The notes: a model not told the origin generated them from the sequence alone. A DNA stretch of 64,000 bases from Halichondria panicea (GCF_963675165.1 NC_087379.1:310001-374000), one strand, 5' to 3'; counted from the first letter of the stretch, positions 24,401 to 34,749 are shown. Program-made: numbers and translations.

Positions 24401-27400
24401 GTTGTGTGGCTCTTAGATGGCAAAGGAGGTCCGACATGCGTGGACAAATCACTACAAGTTCAGTGCATTGATGTGTCACTGTGGTCAAGTGATAACATCC
24501 AGGCCAATACACTAGCATTTGAACTGATTCTTGCACGCATGTCAGACCTGCTCTGCTCTGATGTTGGTGAGTGTAGACACTTGCCTACCTGTGAGTGTGA
24601 TCGGTGGTTCTCAGTCAGCAGTGTTTTACAGAGCATGCCCACGCCACTGTCGTAGGCCACATAATCGTAGAGTCTCTCCAGTAGTGAAACGTGGAGGCCA
24701 TACTTGCGTGCTATGGGGGAGTGCACAGGAGGGTCCATCTGCATGTGATCCCCCGCCAGCACTATCTTAGTGCGAGAGGTGGCAAGACACAGTGGGATGA
24801 TGGCCTCGGACTCTAGAGCCTGTGTGTGGGTGTGTATGGTGTGTGGTGTGTGGGTGTGTGGTGTGGGGGGATTCTTAATAACTTTGGTAGACTACACCGT
24901 ACATTACCAAATTGCTGAGCAATCAAAAAGGCTTCTAGAGGCTTGGCCCAGTAAAGTATTTGATTATACCATACCACACCACTTGTCGGTGGTTGATACT
25001 ACATGTAGACAAAGTCCTATAGTCCTAACAATAGGCTATTAATTGAGATTGAGATCGGGGATTGAAAACTTCCAACACTTCAAAAAATTCTGGGTACATC
25101 ACTACCCACACCCACACCCACCCACACCCACCACCCACCCACCCACCACCCACCCACCCACACCCACACACACACCTGAGCAGCCTCATCAATGAAGATA
25201 TGTGTGAAGTGGCCTCGAGGCAGTTTAGACAAGAAGATAGCTCTTGATGTGCTGAGAGTTGCCACGATGATCTTGTGGCTCTGTAGATATGCAACAGTGG
25301 GCACACCAAGACTTTTCTCATTAAACCTGCAATGATGGAGTATAGTGTTACTAGAATGTTTTACGAGCATCAAATATATGCGAATTTTGTGAGCGTTGAT
25401 CAATTCTCATAAATAAAATCGCAAACACTTAAATTAGTACAGAACTGGTAAATACATGCCAGAATGCAATAGTCAATTATTCTGCTGATTTGGCTCATTC
25501 GCTAAGGTTTTTCACCAGCAAGTAATACGCACGATAATGTAAATCAATGAAATAAGGCTACTGTTTGTCAGCTAACTTCAAGAGGTCATAACTCGAATAC
25601 GGAAGGTTCAATTACAAAACTAATGGATGCATCTTGTAGCCCTTAAAAAAGTCTATTAAATGGTGTGTTCGGATTTAACGGGCCTGAAATTAAACAATCT
25701 ATTATTCTTTAAGGAATGGAAGCAGATAGCTTGCTACCTGACGGTCATACACAGAGCTCTATAGTTAGACACTCTCTCACTTGCAGTAGAGGCGGACGTT
25801 CGGTGGAATGGTGGCGATGTTCCTGCCAGTGTAGTAGACCCTGAACATTGGGGCTAGACTGTGGTAGCAATCTGGAGGAAGGGGGAGGAGCTTCGTGAGT
25901 GTGTGCTATCAGTAACATTCGCAAAAGTGGGGTAATAATTATTTCTATTTGGTATGGTTGGTATTGGTGATGTTTGCATGCAGAAGACATACACACATTA
26001 ACATCATACACACATTAACACGTGTAGGAATGAAGGAAGGGAAGGTTCTATAAAGTGTCAATAACAATAAACAAATCAAACAAAACCATAATAAACTCAG
26101 CGGAAATCACCCACAAGCTAATAAGTGCTGCTCAACAAATGCAGAGATTCCTTAACCCTCTTTCACTAGAGTATCACACACATACACACACACACACACA
26201 CATCACACACCACCCACACTCACACATCACACACCACCCACACACACCGTTCCACTCCCTGTGTAGACTCTCCACGTAGAGATTAGCGGCACTGTTGGAG
26301 TGTGTACAGATGAGGATCCGAGCCTCCGTCACATGACTAGCCAACAACTTGATGCATTCATTCAGTGTACGAGTCTTACCACAACCAAATGGCCCCAGGA
26401 CAAGAGACGGCACCTGGGGTCAAAGGTGAATGGATAATCAACAAGTACGCAAATAAATACTGTGCACTAAGGAAAGGTCATCCTGAGAGATACAGAATAC
26501 AGACAATAGTGGACAATCTGCTAAGTTCCTTGCCATTACGAGACTGGTAGTCCAATTTCAATGGTTTTATGATTTCATGAAAGCTTAGAAGAAGCTTTAT
26601 AAAATGGAATAATCAACCCACAAACTTGATTGCTGCTGTAGATACACCACTCACTCTTGTGCAGGCAGGGTCCAGCATGCTAGTGATGGCCTCCTGTTGA
26701 CTCTGGTTCAACTCTGACCTCTTGAGCTCCTTCAAACACTCCATGACAGTAGAGGACCTCTCATTCATTGTATTCCCGTCACAAGGGGTAGGGAATATGG
26801 TGGCCAGGTCCAGTTGGTCTACAGCATGGTGCATGGAGCGCATGTGAATACGCCCCAGGACAAACCGAACAGAGCAACGACCACCAGCATTGACACTGTG
26901 GGGGGTGTGATGTGTGTGTGTGTGTGTGTGTGTGTTAACATCAATCTAGAACAAGAGTTATACAACCCCCCCCACCCATACACACACACACGTACACCCA
27001 CACCCCCCCACACACACACACACACACGTACCCACACACACACACACACACACACACGTACACCCACACAACCCACCAAGCTTGTTTGGCTGTGTCTGTG
27101 ATCTTGAGTACTACTCCTTCCTTAGCAACGTGCTCCACATTACACTCGTGGGCCACTTGCTGGTTGCTGGGCAACAACAACGCACTATCTCCTTTCCTGC
27201 AAACAGAGAAAACCTCTAGTTACTATAGGTACATTCCAGACAGAGCATAAATTATGTGCAATGGTACAACAGGAACTTACTAAGTACATCGAAAAAGCAT
27301 TTTTAAGGAATACATTATATATAATTATACACAACATACATGTACCTCACAGTACGGCCGCCCTCGAATATAGCCTCCTCCAGTGGCAGCTTGAGGTAGC

Positions 27401-29169
27401 AATAGCCAGGGGTAGCAAATGTAGTGCCGTTGAGAGTGGAGTAATCCCTAGTGGGGGTCGCCTCTATATCATAGAGGTCATATCTGGAGGGTAGGGAGGC
27501 ATTGTTGGATCGTGACAGAGAGCTTCTAGCGTTTTTAGTACATGTACGTACACACACCTCACAGTGTCTTACACAAGTACAATAAAGCCAAACTACTACT
27601 AAGCCAGACAACCCTCTTCCCTTACTAGCTACCCAACTTTAAGCCCCACTACTTAACAGCTACTAAATGCTCTTTTAGTTTTGAAATCGGACGTTCCTAA
27701 CAAAAGTTATGGCCCCTTCTCTTTATGGCCTCTCGATTCTGAAAAACACCCACTTGTCCCAGACCAGGCAACCCCCCTCCCTATTACTCTACCTACCCCC
27801 CAGACCAGACAACCCCCCTCATATTACTCTACCTGCTCATATCTTCGCGTTGTCTGTACTCCTCCAAGTACAGGAGGTTGTGCATACGTCGCTGGTAGTT
27901 CTCTCTGGTGACCCTATTCTCTACGTTGCGATACGTGCCCTTCTCAATGAATCTCTCTATTTGCTCCGGGAGGGCGAACTCCGGCAGGTCACGATCTGTC
28001 TCCTCCATAAACTGATCCATGGATATCACCCCGTGACGTTGCTCCCAGAATAGGTCACTGAGAGGGGGTGGGGTGGGAGGAGTTTACACACACAAACACT
28101 ATGTATTGTAATTTTTAATTAATACGCATTGCTATTGGAGCAGAGCATTATGCTGACTCAGCTGGTTCAACTTTAAGTGTATTCATGAGATTATTGATAA
28201 TAGTGCTGATCTATCAGTTATCATGGGATCTAACAAAAAAAATTGAATTTTAGTGAGGAATGTAATTAGCAGATATTGCACCTTATATGTACATTGTATT
28301 GGCTACGAGCTTGTACCATGGTTACACTCAAAGAACCACACCCCCTCCACACTCACACACATGCCCACTCCACACACACACACACATGCCCACTCACGGC
28401 TTCCGTCTAGCCTTCCTCCTATCATTATCGAGGCTCTTTGTCTCTTGCTCTGTGAGCACGTGAACAGCCAGACCACGTACCATCGTGAAGGAACCAAAGT
28501 TAAACACTACCAGCTGACCCAGGAGGCCCGAGCGTGGGACCAACGTCACCTGAGGGCATAGTAACAATAGACATGTATATACAGTGAAGTTATGCTGAGT
28601 AAACATTGGGTGATAGACAATGAACACAGCCAACAATGGTGGTAAGGTACAATAAACACAGCCAACAATGGTGGTAGTAGGTATAAGGCTGCTCTAGTGC
28701 TGACAATACAGTCACAAAGATGGTGCCTGCCACAGTGCATGATTTGACCATTACCAAACACATAATGTGATTATAAGAACAAATACAATGACCAAACAAT
28801 CTGAGTGTCTGATGCTAGTTAACCAAAGAGATATTGAACGGATGTGCTAGAAAACAGAAGGTTTCAGTGTTTCTATTTATTTAGTCTGCAAAACTTCAAA
28901 AACTAATTACTAGCGGAGTATTGACACACAGTAAAGCCCTGAGGCAATGTGTACACACACACGCTCTATACTTTCAGCCATGGCTTACTCTGAGTTGAAT
29001 TTTGTCCGAAGGATTGAACTTTTGATTGAGTAGAATACCAACTCCTTTCTCACTCTTTAATAGAACGCTGAGCTTCTGTGTGCCCCCAGGCGTGATGAGA
29101 CAAGCGCCTGTGATGTCATAGTCTGTCAGAAATGAGTCAAACAGCGTCACAGAGTGAAGAGCACGCGGA

Positions 29170-29210
<41 letters not shown>

Positions 29211-31708
29211 CGGTGTGTGTGGGTGTAGGGGGTGTGGTGTACACCTAGTCAATTCCTCTCACAATCATTCTAAGTCACATGGCCAGTATCGGCTACTCTC
29301 CTGAAGCGGAGGTGACAAATAAGATATGTGTGTGGGGTGTGTGTGTGTGTGGGGTGTGTGTATGGTGTGGGGTGTGTGTGTATGGTGTGGGGTGTGTGTG
29401 TATGTGTGTGTGTGTGTGGGGTGTGTGTGTGTGTGTGTATGGTGTGGGGTGTGTGTGTATGTGTGTGTGTGTGTGGGGGGTGTGTGTATGGTGTGGGGTG
29501 TGTGTGTATGGTGTGGGGTGTGTGTGTATGGTGTGGGGTGTGTGTGTGTGTGGGGTGTGTGTATGGTGTGGGGTGTGTGTGTATGGTGTGGGGTGTGTGT
29601 GTATGTGTGTGTGTGTGGGGTGTGTGTGTGTGTGTGGGGTGTGTGTGTATGGTGTGGGGTGTGTGTGTATGGTGTGGGGGGGTTACTGTCAGTTATACAA
29701 TTTCAAAACATTCCTGAAGATACACAATTATTACAATTATTTAAGCTCAACTTACAAGCACAAAGGAAGCCAGCTAACACCCTCAGCTAATACTAGAGTG
29801 AACTGTGTAGCCATGCACAGCCGTCACCATGCAGGCTACGGCTATCTCACAACGTACAGCAGAGGTGATCTCAAACACCCAGTCCACGGCCGTGGCTTGT
29901 GACCAGAGGAGACACAGATCACGACCAGACACCTCGGAGATAGTCACACCCTCACATGTGGTCTGGAGGGGGGGGGGATATAGAGGCAAGCACACACATC
30001 ACACATTCTCAACTTGTGACTGTTTTCATTGTAACGTATGTAGAAGTGTCTCCATTATTTATTAGGGATATGCCCACACTGGTTGGTTGGTGGTGGGTGG
30101 TACTAACCACCTCTACACAAAAGACAATAACCACCTCTTAGGGTTAGTCACAATAGAGGAAGGGATTAGGAAACACGATCACATGAGCGTATAATTATCT
30201 ATGGCTTAGTTTACTAGATAAATGTCTCAGGATCTTATAATTAGAGGGCGTCCACTAATTGAGTACACACTCACCTCAAGTTCCGCTAGTGTTTCTTTTT
30301 TGTGTTCCTCTAGCAATTTATTTCTGACAGCCGCGCCAAAGTCCCCACTATCAGGGGGAAGTCCCTCCTCTTCAAAATCATCAAGCCCTGAGGCAGAACC
30401 AGCGACTGAAACCTCCCCCGCACTCGCCTGGGGGACACCACCTGGAGAGCACACACATCACACACATCACACACATCACACACACTAGACTGCATACAAA
30501 CACAGGCCTTTTCAATAAAATATAACATTTATAATGATGTCATGGGAATGTTAGAGGACAAGGGCTTCATTCAATTATGTAAACAGTGATAGTAACCACT
30601 GACCACTTTTAGCATATTCATAAGTCCCCAATAGTACACAAAAACTGTCACATCATTCTTCCCGACTCTATCCCACCATTCTAGTTCCATAAGAACACGG
30701 AACACACTGACCTCCGTCCCTACCACCTGCAGAAATGCGGCTGTCTACGATGCTTTAAACCCCCCCCCCCACAGGGCCGCACTTACCTGAGCTCTGGAAC
30801 CTGTTGATATGAGGTGATGCTCGTGACTGACTGGCTACTTGCAACTGCTTGTTCCATTCATCCAGCTCCAGCTGAGTGTGGGAGAATGTGCAGAAATCAC
30901 CATAGATACAGCGTCGCCCGGCTTGAATATGAAGGCACATCTTGTAGCCATTTATCGGAAATGCTAGAGTTGGTCGACGCCTGAAATGTCCGGAGCCAGA
31001 GATGGCCCTAGGAGGTGGGGCATATTGTTGGTATTGCCCCGTGGGCTTATTCACGTTCTGTCGATGTCGTGAACCGGATAAATGATCTTCGAGTTGTTTC
31101 ATACTCGTACAAGTTAAACCACACGAATCACATTTATAGTCGATGGAATTCACCACGCCGCCGACCGTCGGCTGGGGGTTACTGTAGCCGAACCCTGTAA
31201 TTACTCGTTCGTTAGTCTCCCCCCCAGTCTGCGTCCTCAACCATTGTTTCCATTCGTCTTCAGAATGTGCGAAAGTGCATCGTTGCCCATAGGGACAATT
31301 CCCTGTGTTAATCATGTGCTTACAAAGTTGATATTGATAGGGCCCGTTAATGGGCGGGGCTGGGCGGGGCTCCGTCTGTCTCTCAGCATTCCAAATCGCC
31401 AACTCGGCTTTACTGTGAGCAAACGAACACTCCAAGCCTTTAGGGCACTCAATTTTAGACTGACAATTTTTGCACAACTGGTAATCGATGTTGGGAGGTA
31501 TCTTTGGACGTATTCTGATCTCGACATATCTTCCACTGGCACTGTCCTTGGCTATTTTAATTGGAGCCCATCCTTGTCTACATACATTGCATTTCTTTTT
31601 CTTAGTTGAGGCATCGTAAGTGGATTTTGACTCTAGTGTTACTGTTGGGTTGGCTTTATGACTAGTAGACCTGTAGCATATCTGACACACATCTCGGCTC
31701 TCAGCCAT
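19158..31708 (-). CDS. HELZ: HELZ-like CCCH zinc-finger RNA helicase (superfamily 1)
   Basis: 23 exons: 31708-30787, 30441-30275, 29962-29828, 29171-28989, 28549-28398, 28057-27833, 27483-27346, 27196-27077, 26895-26655, 26413-26248, 25871-25781, 25326-25176, 24819-24589, 23765-23583, 23209-23096, 22924-22799, 22586-22193, 21572-21473, 20982-20798, 20469-20285, 19975-19717, 19652-19600, 19307-19158; 4671 nt, 1556 aa. N-terminal CxxC motifs, then C-x8-C-x5-C-x3-H fingers at residues 79-98, 129-148 and 258-277, with a C2H2 finger at 193-215. The helicase core has Walker A GPFGCGKT (about 767), FIDEAAQ (about 891-897), LAGDHMQMDPP, ENHRSHSQ, KEYRALLISTVRT and FNTAVTRAK. The tail is Pro/Gln-rich. 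HELZ proteins are MOV10/UPF1-type helicases linked to mRNA decay and translation. HELZ2 also carries several fingers, so the exact orthologue is uncertain. An upstream in-frame ATG at 31753 would add 15 residues. Confidence 0.92.
19379..19550 (+). mobile_element. Interspersed repeat, about 190-bp family, copy 2
   Basis: In the last HELZ intron. Starts TATTACTAGAATGTTTTGCG and ends near TTCACCAGCAAAATAATT. See the copy at 6062 for shared landmarks. Confidence 0.75.
20575..20740. repeat. Dispersed intronic repeat fragment in HELZ
   Basis: Contains GGGCCATAATTTC, CACACCATTTGAAAGG, CTAAGCTTTCAGGAAATC and AAAGTTATGGCCG, modules shared with 15670-16050 and 25565-25720. Intron between exons 19 and 20. 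Confidence 0.6.
21389..21470. repeat. GT microsatellite abutting a HELZ splice donor
   Basis: About 41 GT dinucleotides on the + strand; in the transcript this is a CA run starting directly after the donor of exon 18 (exon end 21473). Confidence 0.95.
21602..21807. mobile_element. MITE-like element with CAGGGTGTCATACAGGA ends
   Basis: Perfect 17-bp terminal inverted repeats (CAGGGTGTCATACAGGA at the left, its reverse complement ending at 21807). The flanking AGTAT appears on both sides as a likely short target duplication. 206 bp, no ORF, in HELZ intron 17. Confidence 0.8.
21828..22001. mobile_element. TAGCCTC-type element, 174 bp, in HELZ intron 17
   Basis: Left end TAGCCTCCTTCGCAGCCTC matches the right end GAGGCTGCGAAGGAGGCTA as a perfect inverted repeat, and the similarity extends inward (CACACAGGT / ACCTGTGTG). 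Flanks GCACAGAGT and GTATAGAGT agree at 7 of 9 bases, fitting an old 9-bp duplication. Terminal TAGCCTC is shared with the palindromic family in the receptor array. Confidence 0.8.
23388..23577 (+). mobile_element. Interspersed repeat, about 190-bp family, copy 3
   Basis: In the HELZ intron 14, immediately 3' of exon 14 in transcript sense. Shares GCGAGCATCAAA, GTTGATCACTT, TAGTACTAGTAATG and TTAGCTCATTC with the other copies. Confidence 0.7.
23741..24060. repeat. Tandem duplication across a HELZ 3' splice site
   Basis: Unit 1 at 23741-23904 and unit 2 at 23905-24060 are nearly identical apart from a 12-bp gap in unit 2. Unit 1 contains the first bases of exon 14 and its acceptor (transcript CCCCTCCTCAG/ATATTGGAG). 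Unit 2 therefore carries a second complete copy of that acceptor and about 25 bp of exon, 164 bp upstream in the transcript. Confidence 0.9.
25342..25532 (+). mobile_element. Interspersed repeat, about 190-bp family, copy 4
   Basis: In HELZ intron 11, with landmarks GTTACTAGAATGTTTTACG, GAGCATCAAA, GCGTTGATCAATTCTC, TTGGCTCATTCGC and TTTTTCACCAGCAAGTAAT. Confidence 0.7.
26970..27070. repeat. CA-rich microsatellite cluster in HELZ intron 8
   Basis: Interrupted CA repeats with ACACACGTACCC spacers, ending next to the donor of exon 8. Confidence 0.9.
28610..28682. repeat. Short tandem duplication in a HELZ intron
   Basis: ACACAGCCAACAATGGTGGT is present twice, about 37 bp apart. Confidence 0.8.
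29174..29230. repeat. TG microsatellite at a HELZ acceptor
   Basis: In the transcript this is a CA run leading straight into the acceptor of exon 4 (exon start 29171). Confidence 0.9.
29326..29685. repeat. GTGTGTATGGTGTGGG minisatellite in HELZ intron 3
   Basis: About 360 bp built from alternating GTGTGTGTATG, GTGTGGG and GTGTGTGTGT units. It gives spurious Cys/Val/Gly-rich open frames on the + strand, which are not genes. Confidence 0.95.
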
Positions 31709-31963
31709 TTCACTCCACACGCTCCTATAGTGCACACAACGCTTGACTTCCAAGCTAGCTAGCTAGCTAGTACATGTGTACGTGTACATTGTGGTGGTGG
31801 ACGGTCACGCCCACAACATATTCACAGTGTGCATCCTTTTCTTCTTTCTTTCCCTGGCCGTGACATAAAGCCGCCCTCGAAACTCATCCTGGATCGCACA
31901 TGTGCATTAGCTATTAGGATCATGATGTCTCGATCTCAACTCTAATCCACAGAATAGTTAGTG
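31709..31963. promoter_or_regulatory. Shared divergent promoter region (HELZ / receptor A1)
   Basis: Only 255 bp lie between the HELZ start codon and the ATG of the first receptor. The part next to A1 (about 31909-31963: GCTATTAGGATCATGATGTCT and CTCTAATCCACAGAATAGTT) is repeated in front of A3 at 52353-52405, so it belongs to the receptor unit. The remaining roughly 200 bp must serve HELZ. A GCTAGCTAGCTAGCTAG run lies at 31753-31770. Confidence 0.6.
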
Positions 31964-34264
31964 ATGTCTAGGCTAGCTACAATGTATCAAAACTGGCTGC
32001 TCCAGTTGCTCTGTATCATAGCTGTATTATCTGTAGTTAGAAGCTCACAAAAACAACCTCTATATATCCTTTCCTTGCTGCCCTACCCAGACCCAGTGGG
32101 CACCCAACCCTCCTGGACTGAAGGGCCTACTTTGATCTTGGCTGAACAATTAGCAGTGGACATAATTAACAACAGAACAGATATACTCTCTGACTACACA
32201 CTAGAGCTAATCCAAGGAGACAGTGGATGTAATATTGGAACTAAAACTGCAGCTGCTTTTATAAAAAATACTCTCTACAGTGTTCAGAATATTGCTGGAA
32301 TTGTTGGCCCTGGTTGCTCTACATCTACCATCACAGTATCTTCCCTCACTGGAAACAATCAGATTGCTCTGATCACTGTGCATGGAGCTGGTTCCCTGCT
32401 GCTGGAGGATCGAGTCATCTATCCCTACAGTTTTGGTACACTGGACTCAACCAAAGCATTTGCTAAAGCTGCTCAGAGATTACTAGTCGAGAATCAATGG
32501 AACAGAGTAGGAAGTTTGTACGACCCGGGAAGAGTGTACTACTCTACAACTCTGAAGTACTTTGAAGGATTAATTGAATGCCAAGAACATTTTGAGTGTT
32601 CAACAAATTTCATTTTTGGTGTGCAAAATGCTTCGATACCACTTGACATTCTGAGAAAAAACAACATCAGGATAATATTTCTTTTTGTGGGTCCAGAATT
32701 CTTGCGACGGATTCTTTGCTTGGCATTCCATCAAAATATGCTCCCCCCAAATTATCAATGGATTATTGTGAGCAGAGTGGTAGAAGAAATAACATCCATT
32801 ACTTTCACAATAAACAATGCTGAATACTATTGTTCCAATGATGACATGAAATTGATGGCAAGAGGGTCGCTGATTTTACACTACTCTCTAAAACCAATTG
32901 ATCCACCGGCTTCCTTGGACCAATACATAAACTACACGGAGTTTCTGTCACAATATGAGAGTAGGGTTACCCAGTACAATTCATATGTGAGCAAACCTAG
33001 TGAGAGGATTGAGCCAAGTTTTTGGGCTACAGCTTATTTTGATGCAACTTGGGCACTTGCTCTAGCTCTGAATAATTCCAGAGATGAACTGATGGCAACA
33101 ATTGGTTTAGAGCTGTCCCAGTACAGACATGGCAACTCATTCGCTACTGATATCATCAGAAAGAATCTCCTAAAGTTGGACTTCAATGGAGTTTCTGGTC
33201 AGATATCATTTAGAGAGACAACTGGATATGTACCGAGACTAATAGACGTGTACCAAATCAATAATGCGAATGAAATGTCAATTGTAGCTTACTACAATAG
33301 TCGCAACGATACCATCACAGCAATCGATGACTACCAGTTCATTAATGGAACCTTCAATCAGGAATTAATTACCGTGAAAGTTCATTTGGCTCTAGGAATT
33401 GTGTACTTGGTATTTACGATTGGTCAATTGGCTTTAATAATTACATTACACATTCTAACACTCCAATTTCGAGACAAGAAGCCAGTGAAAGCGTCCAGCC
33501 CAAAGCTATCTCATTTTTCCTTTATTGGCTGCTACTTTTTGATTGTTGGTGCAACAAGCTATATCATAGCAGAAACATTTTCAGGACAAATTGACTCAAC
33601 CATTAAATGCAATCTCTTTTATGTGACCTACTTTGCGTCTAGTATTGGCGGTACTCTTATCTTTGGAACTGTGTGTGCACGCATTTGGAGGTTGTATCGC
33701 ATCTTCGTCTTTTATCTTAATCCAGGAAAGCTGATCACAGAAACAGCACTCATAACATTTATCCTGACACTGTTTCTGTGTAGTCTGTTCTTGTGCTCTC
33801 TATGGGTGGTGTTTGACAGACTTGTTCCTATGGAAACGGAACAAGAGGAGATAACAGAACAGCATAACAGCGATGGGAGCAGCGTCTTTAATATTCAAGT
33901 GTACCTCGATATACATTGTCTCCAAGATACTTCAATTTACTGGCTAATTTCCCAGCTTGTTTTCAATCTACTTGTCATGAGCATTGCTCTGTGCCTGGCA
34001 ATATTAACCAGACGAATTCCACACAAAGATTTCAAAACAAAACGAATTGTACTCCTAGTTTACATTCTCTCTGGTGTACTGATGCTGGGATACATAACTT
34101 CATACATCCTACAAGCAAGACAAGCAACTGTAATAGCAAAGTTCATTGTTCTCAGCACAGTACACAATCTGGTGATTTTTGTAACAGCTATGTTATTGTT
34201 ATTACCTCCTGTGTACATGGCTGTGCTGGAACTGAAGACACAGCAAACAAAACATTACCTATAA
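31964..34264 (+). CDS. GABA-B-like class C GPCR, subfamily A, copy 1 (A1)
   Basis: Single exon, 766 aa. A signal peptide (NWLLQLLCIIAVLSVV) is followed by a Venus-flytrap domain (residues about 30-450) with the GABA-B-type landmarks GIVGPGCSTST, VHGAGSLLLEDR, YYCSNDDMK, SFWATAYFDATWALALALNN and LDFNGVSGQISF. Seven membrane helices run from about 469 to 755: VKASSPKLSHFSFIGCYF at TM2, FGTVCARIWRLYRIF at TM3, and a last helix ending LLLLPPVYMAV. The tail is only about 10 residues. Many N-glycosylation sites lie in the ectodomain. The annotated ATG is 31964; a second in-frame ATG at 31982 also leaves a signal peptide. The class and fold are well supported; the ligand is unknown. Members of this class couple to G proteins as dimers at the plasma membrane. 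It is the first gene of the array and divergent from HELZ. A2 (from 40124) is nearly identical. Confidence 0.93.
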   Translation: MSRLATMYQNWLLQLLCIIAVLSVVRSSQKQPLYILSLLPYPDPVGTQPSWTEGPTLILAEQLAVDIINNRTDILSDYTLELIQGDSGCNIGTKTAAAFIKNTLYSVQNIAGIVGPGCSTSTITVSSLTGNNQIALITVHGAGSLLLEDRVIYPYSFGTLDSTKAFAKAAQRLLVENQWNRVGSLYDPGRVYYSTTLKYFEGLIECQEHFECSTNFIFGVQNASIPLDILRKNNIRIIFLFVGPEFLRRILCLAFHQNMLPPNYQWIIVSRVVEEITSITFTINNAEYYCSNDDMKLMARGSLILHYSLKPIDPPASLDQYINYTEFLSQYESRVTQYNSYVSKPSERIEPSFWATAYFDATWALALALNNSRDELMATIGLELSQYRHGNSFATDIIRKNLLKLDFNGVSGQISFRETTGYVPRLIDVYQINNANEMSIVAYYNSRNDTITAIDDYQFINGTFNQELITVKVHLALGIVYLVFTIGQLALIITLHILTLQFRDKKPVKASSPKLSHFSFIGCYFLIVGATSYIIAETFSGQIDSTIKCNLFYVTYFASSIGGTLIFGTVCARIWRLYRIFVFYLNPGKLITETALITFILTLFLCSLFLCSLWVVFDRLVPMETEQEEITEQHNSDGSSVFNIQVYLDIHCLQDTSIYWLISQLVFNLLVMSIALCLAILTRRIPHKDFKTKRIVLLVYILSGVLMLGYITSYILQARQATVIAKFIVLSTVHNLVIFVTAMLLLLPPVYMAVLELKTQQTKHYL

Positions 34265-34749
34265 AATCTTACCATTCTCATTTTTATCATAATCACTGTA
34301 CTGATGCAATATTTATAAATGGAATGTGAAGTAAATGCGAAACCCCCTCGAGGTGTGTGTAGTCTAGTTGCAATTGTATTCGGAAGGTTGTAAAAATATC
34401 AGTAATAGCTAGTGTTCGTCATGGGGATAGAGATGAAAAAGACTGGTGGAAACTTACAGGGAAATGTGTGTTATGTGATATGGATCATAGCAGAGTCAAG
34501 TTACTAGTTCCAGGAGCACATAACAGAATGTGCTCTTGCTTGGAAAAATGGGCATACATTGCGCATGCGCATTAATTTAACACCCACTCACCACTCACAT
34601 GTGGGTGGAGCTCTGCTTGCAAATCACAATGTCAATGGAAGCACAATGACACACTTTCACTATGTGTTCTCCCTACTTCCTTAAAATGAAATGTATAACT
34701 ACCGGGCATGTTATTTAAACAAACACTACAGTGTTTAGATGCCATAATT
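34265..34749. other. Spacer A1-B1
   Basis: 485 bp without a gene, nearly identical to the A2-B2 spacer 42110-42597. It holds the palindrome GCGCATGCGC (34561-34570) in TTGCGCATGCGCATT about 180 bp before the B1 start, followed by CACCCACTCACCACTCACAT. This is likely the B-type promoter. Confidence 0.6.

Noticed and set aside
24323-24655. 110-residue + strand frame
   Set aside because: Antisense to HELZ exon 13 and neighbouring intron; no recognisable domain.
29279-29902. Long + strand frames of 129-207 residues rich in Cys, Val, Gly and Trp
   Set aside because: They are translations of the GTGTGTATGGTGTGGG minisatellite inside a HELZ intron; all three frames are open for the same reason.
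33916-34329. 137-residue + strand frame overlapping the end of A1 (and of A2 at 41761)
   Set aside because: Out-of-frame shadow of TM5-TM7 codons; low-complexity His/Cys/Asn/Ser content with no domain.
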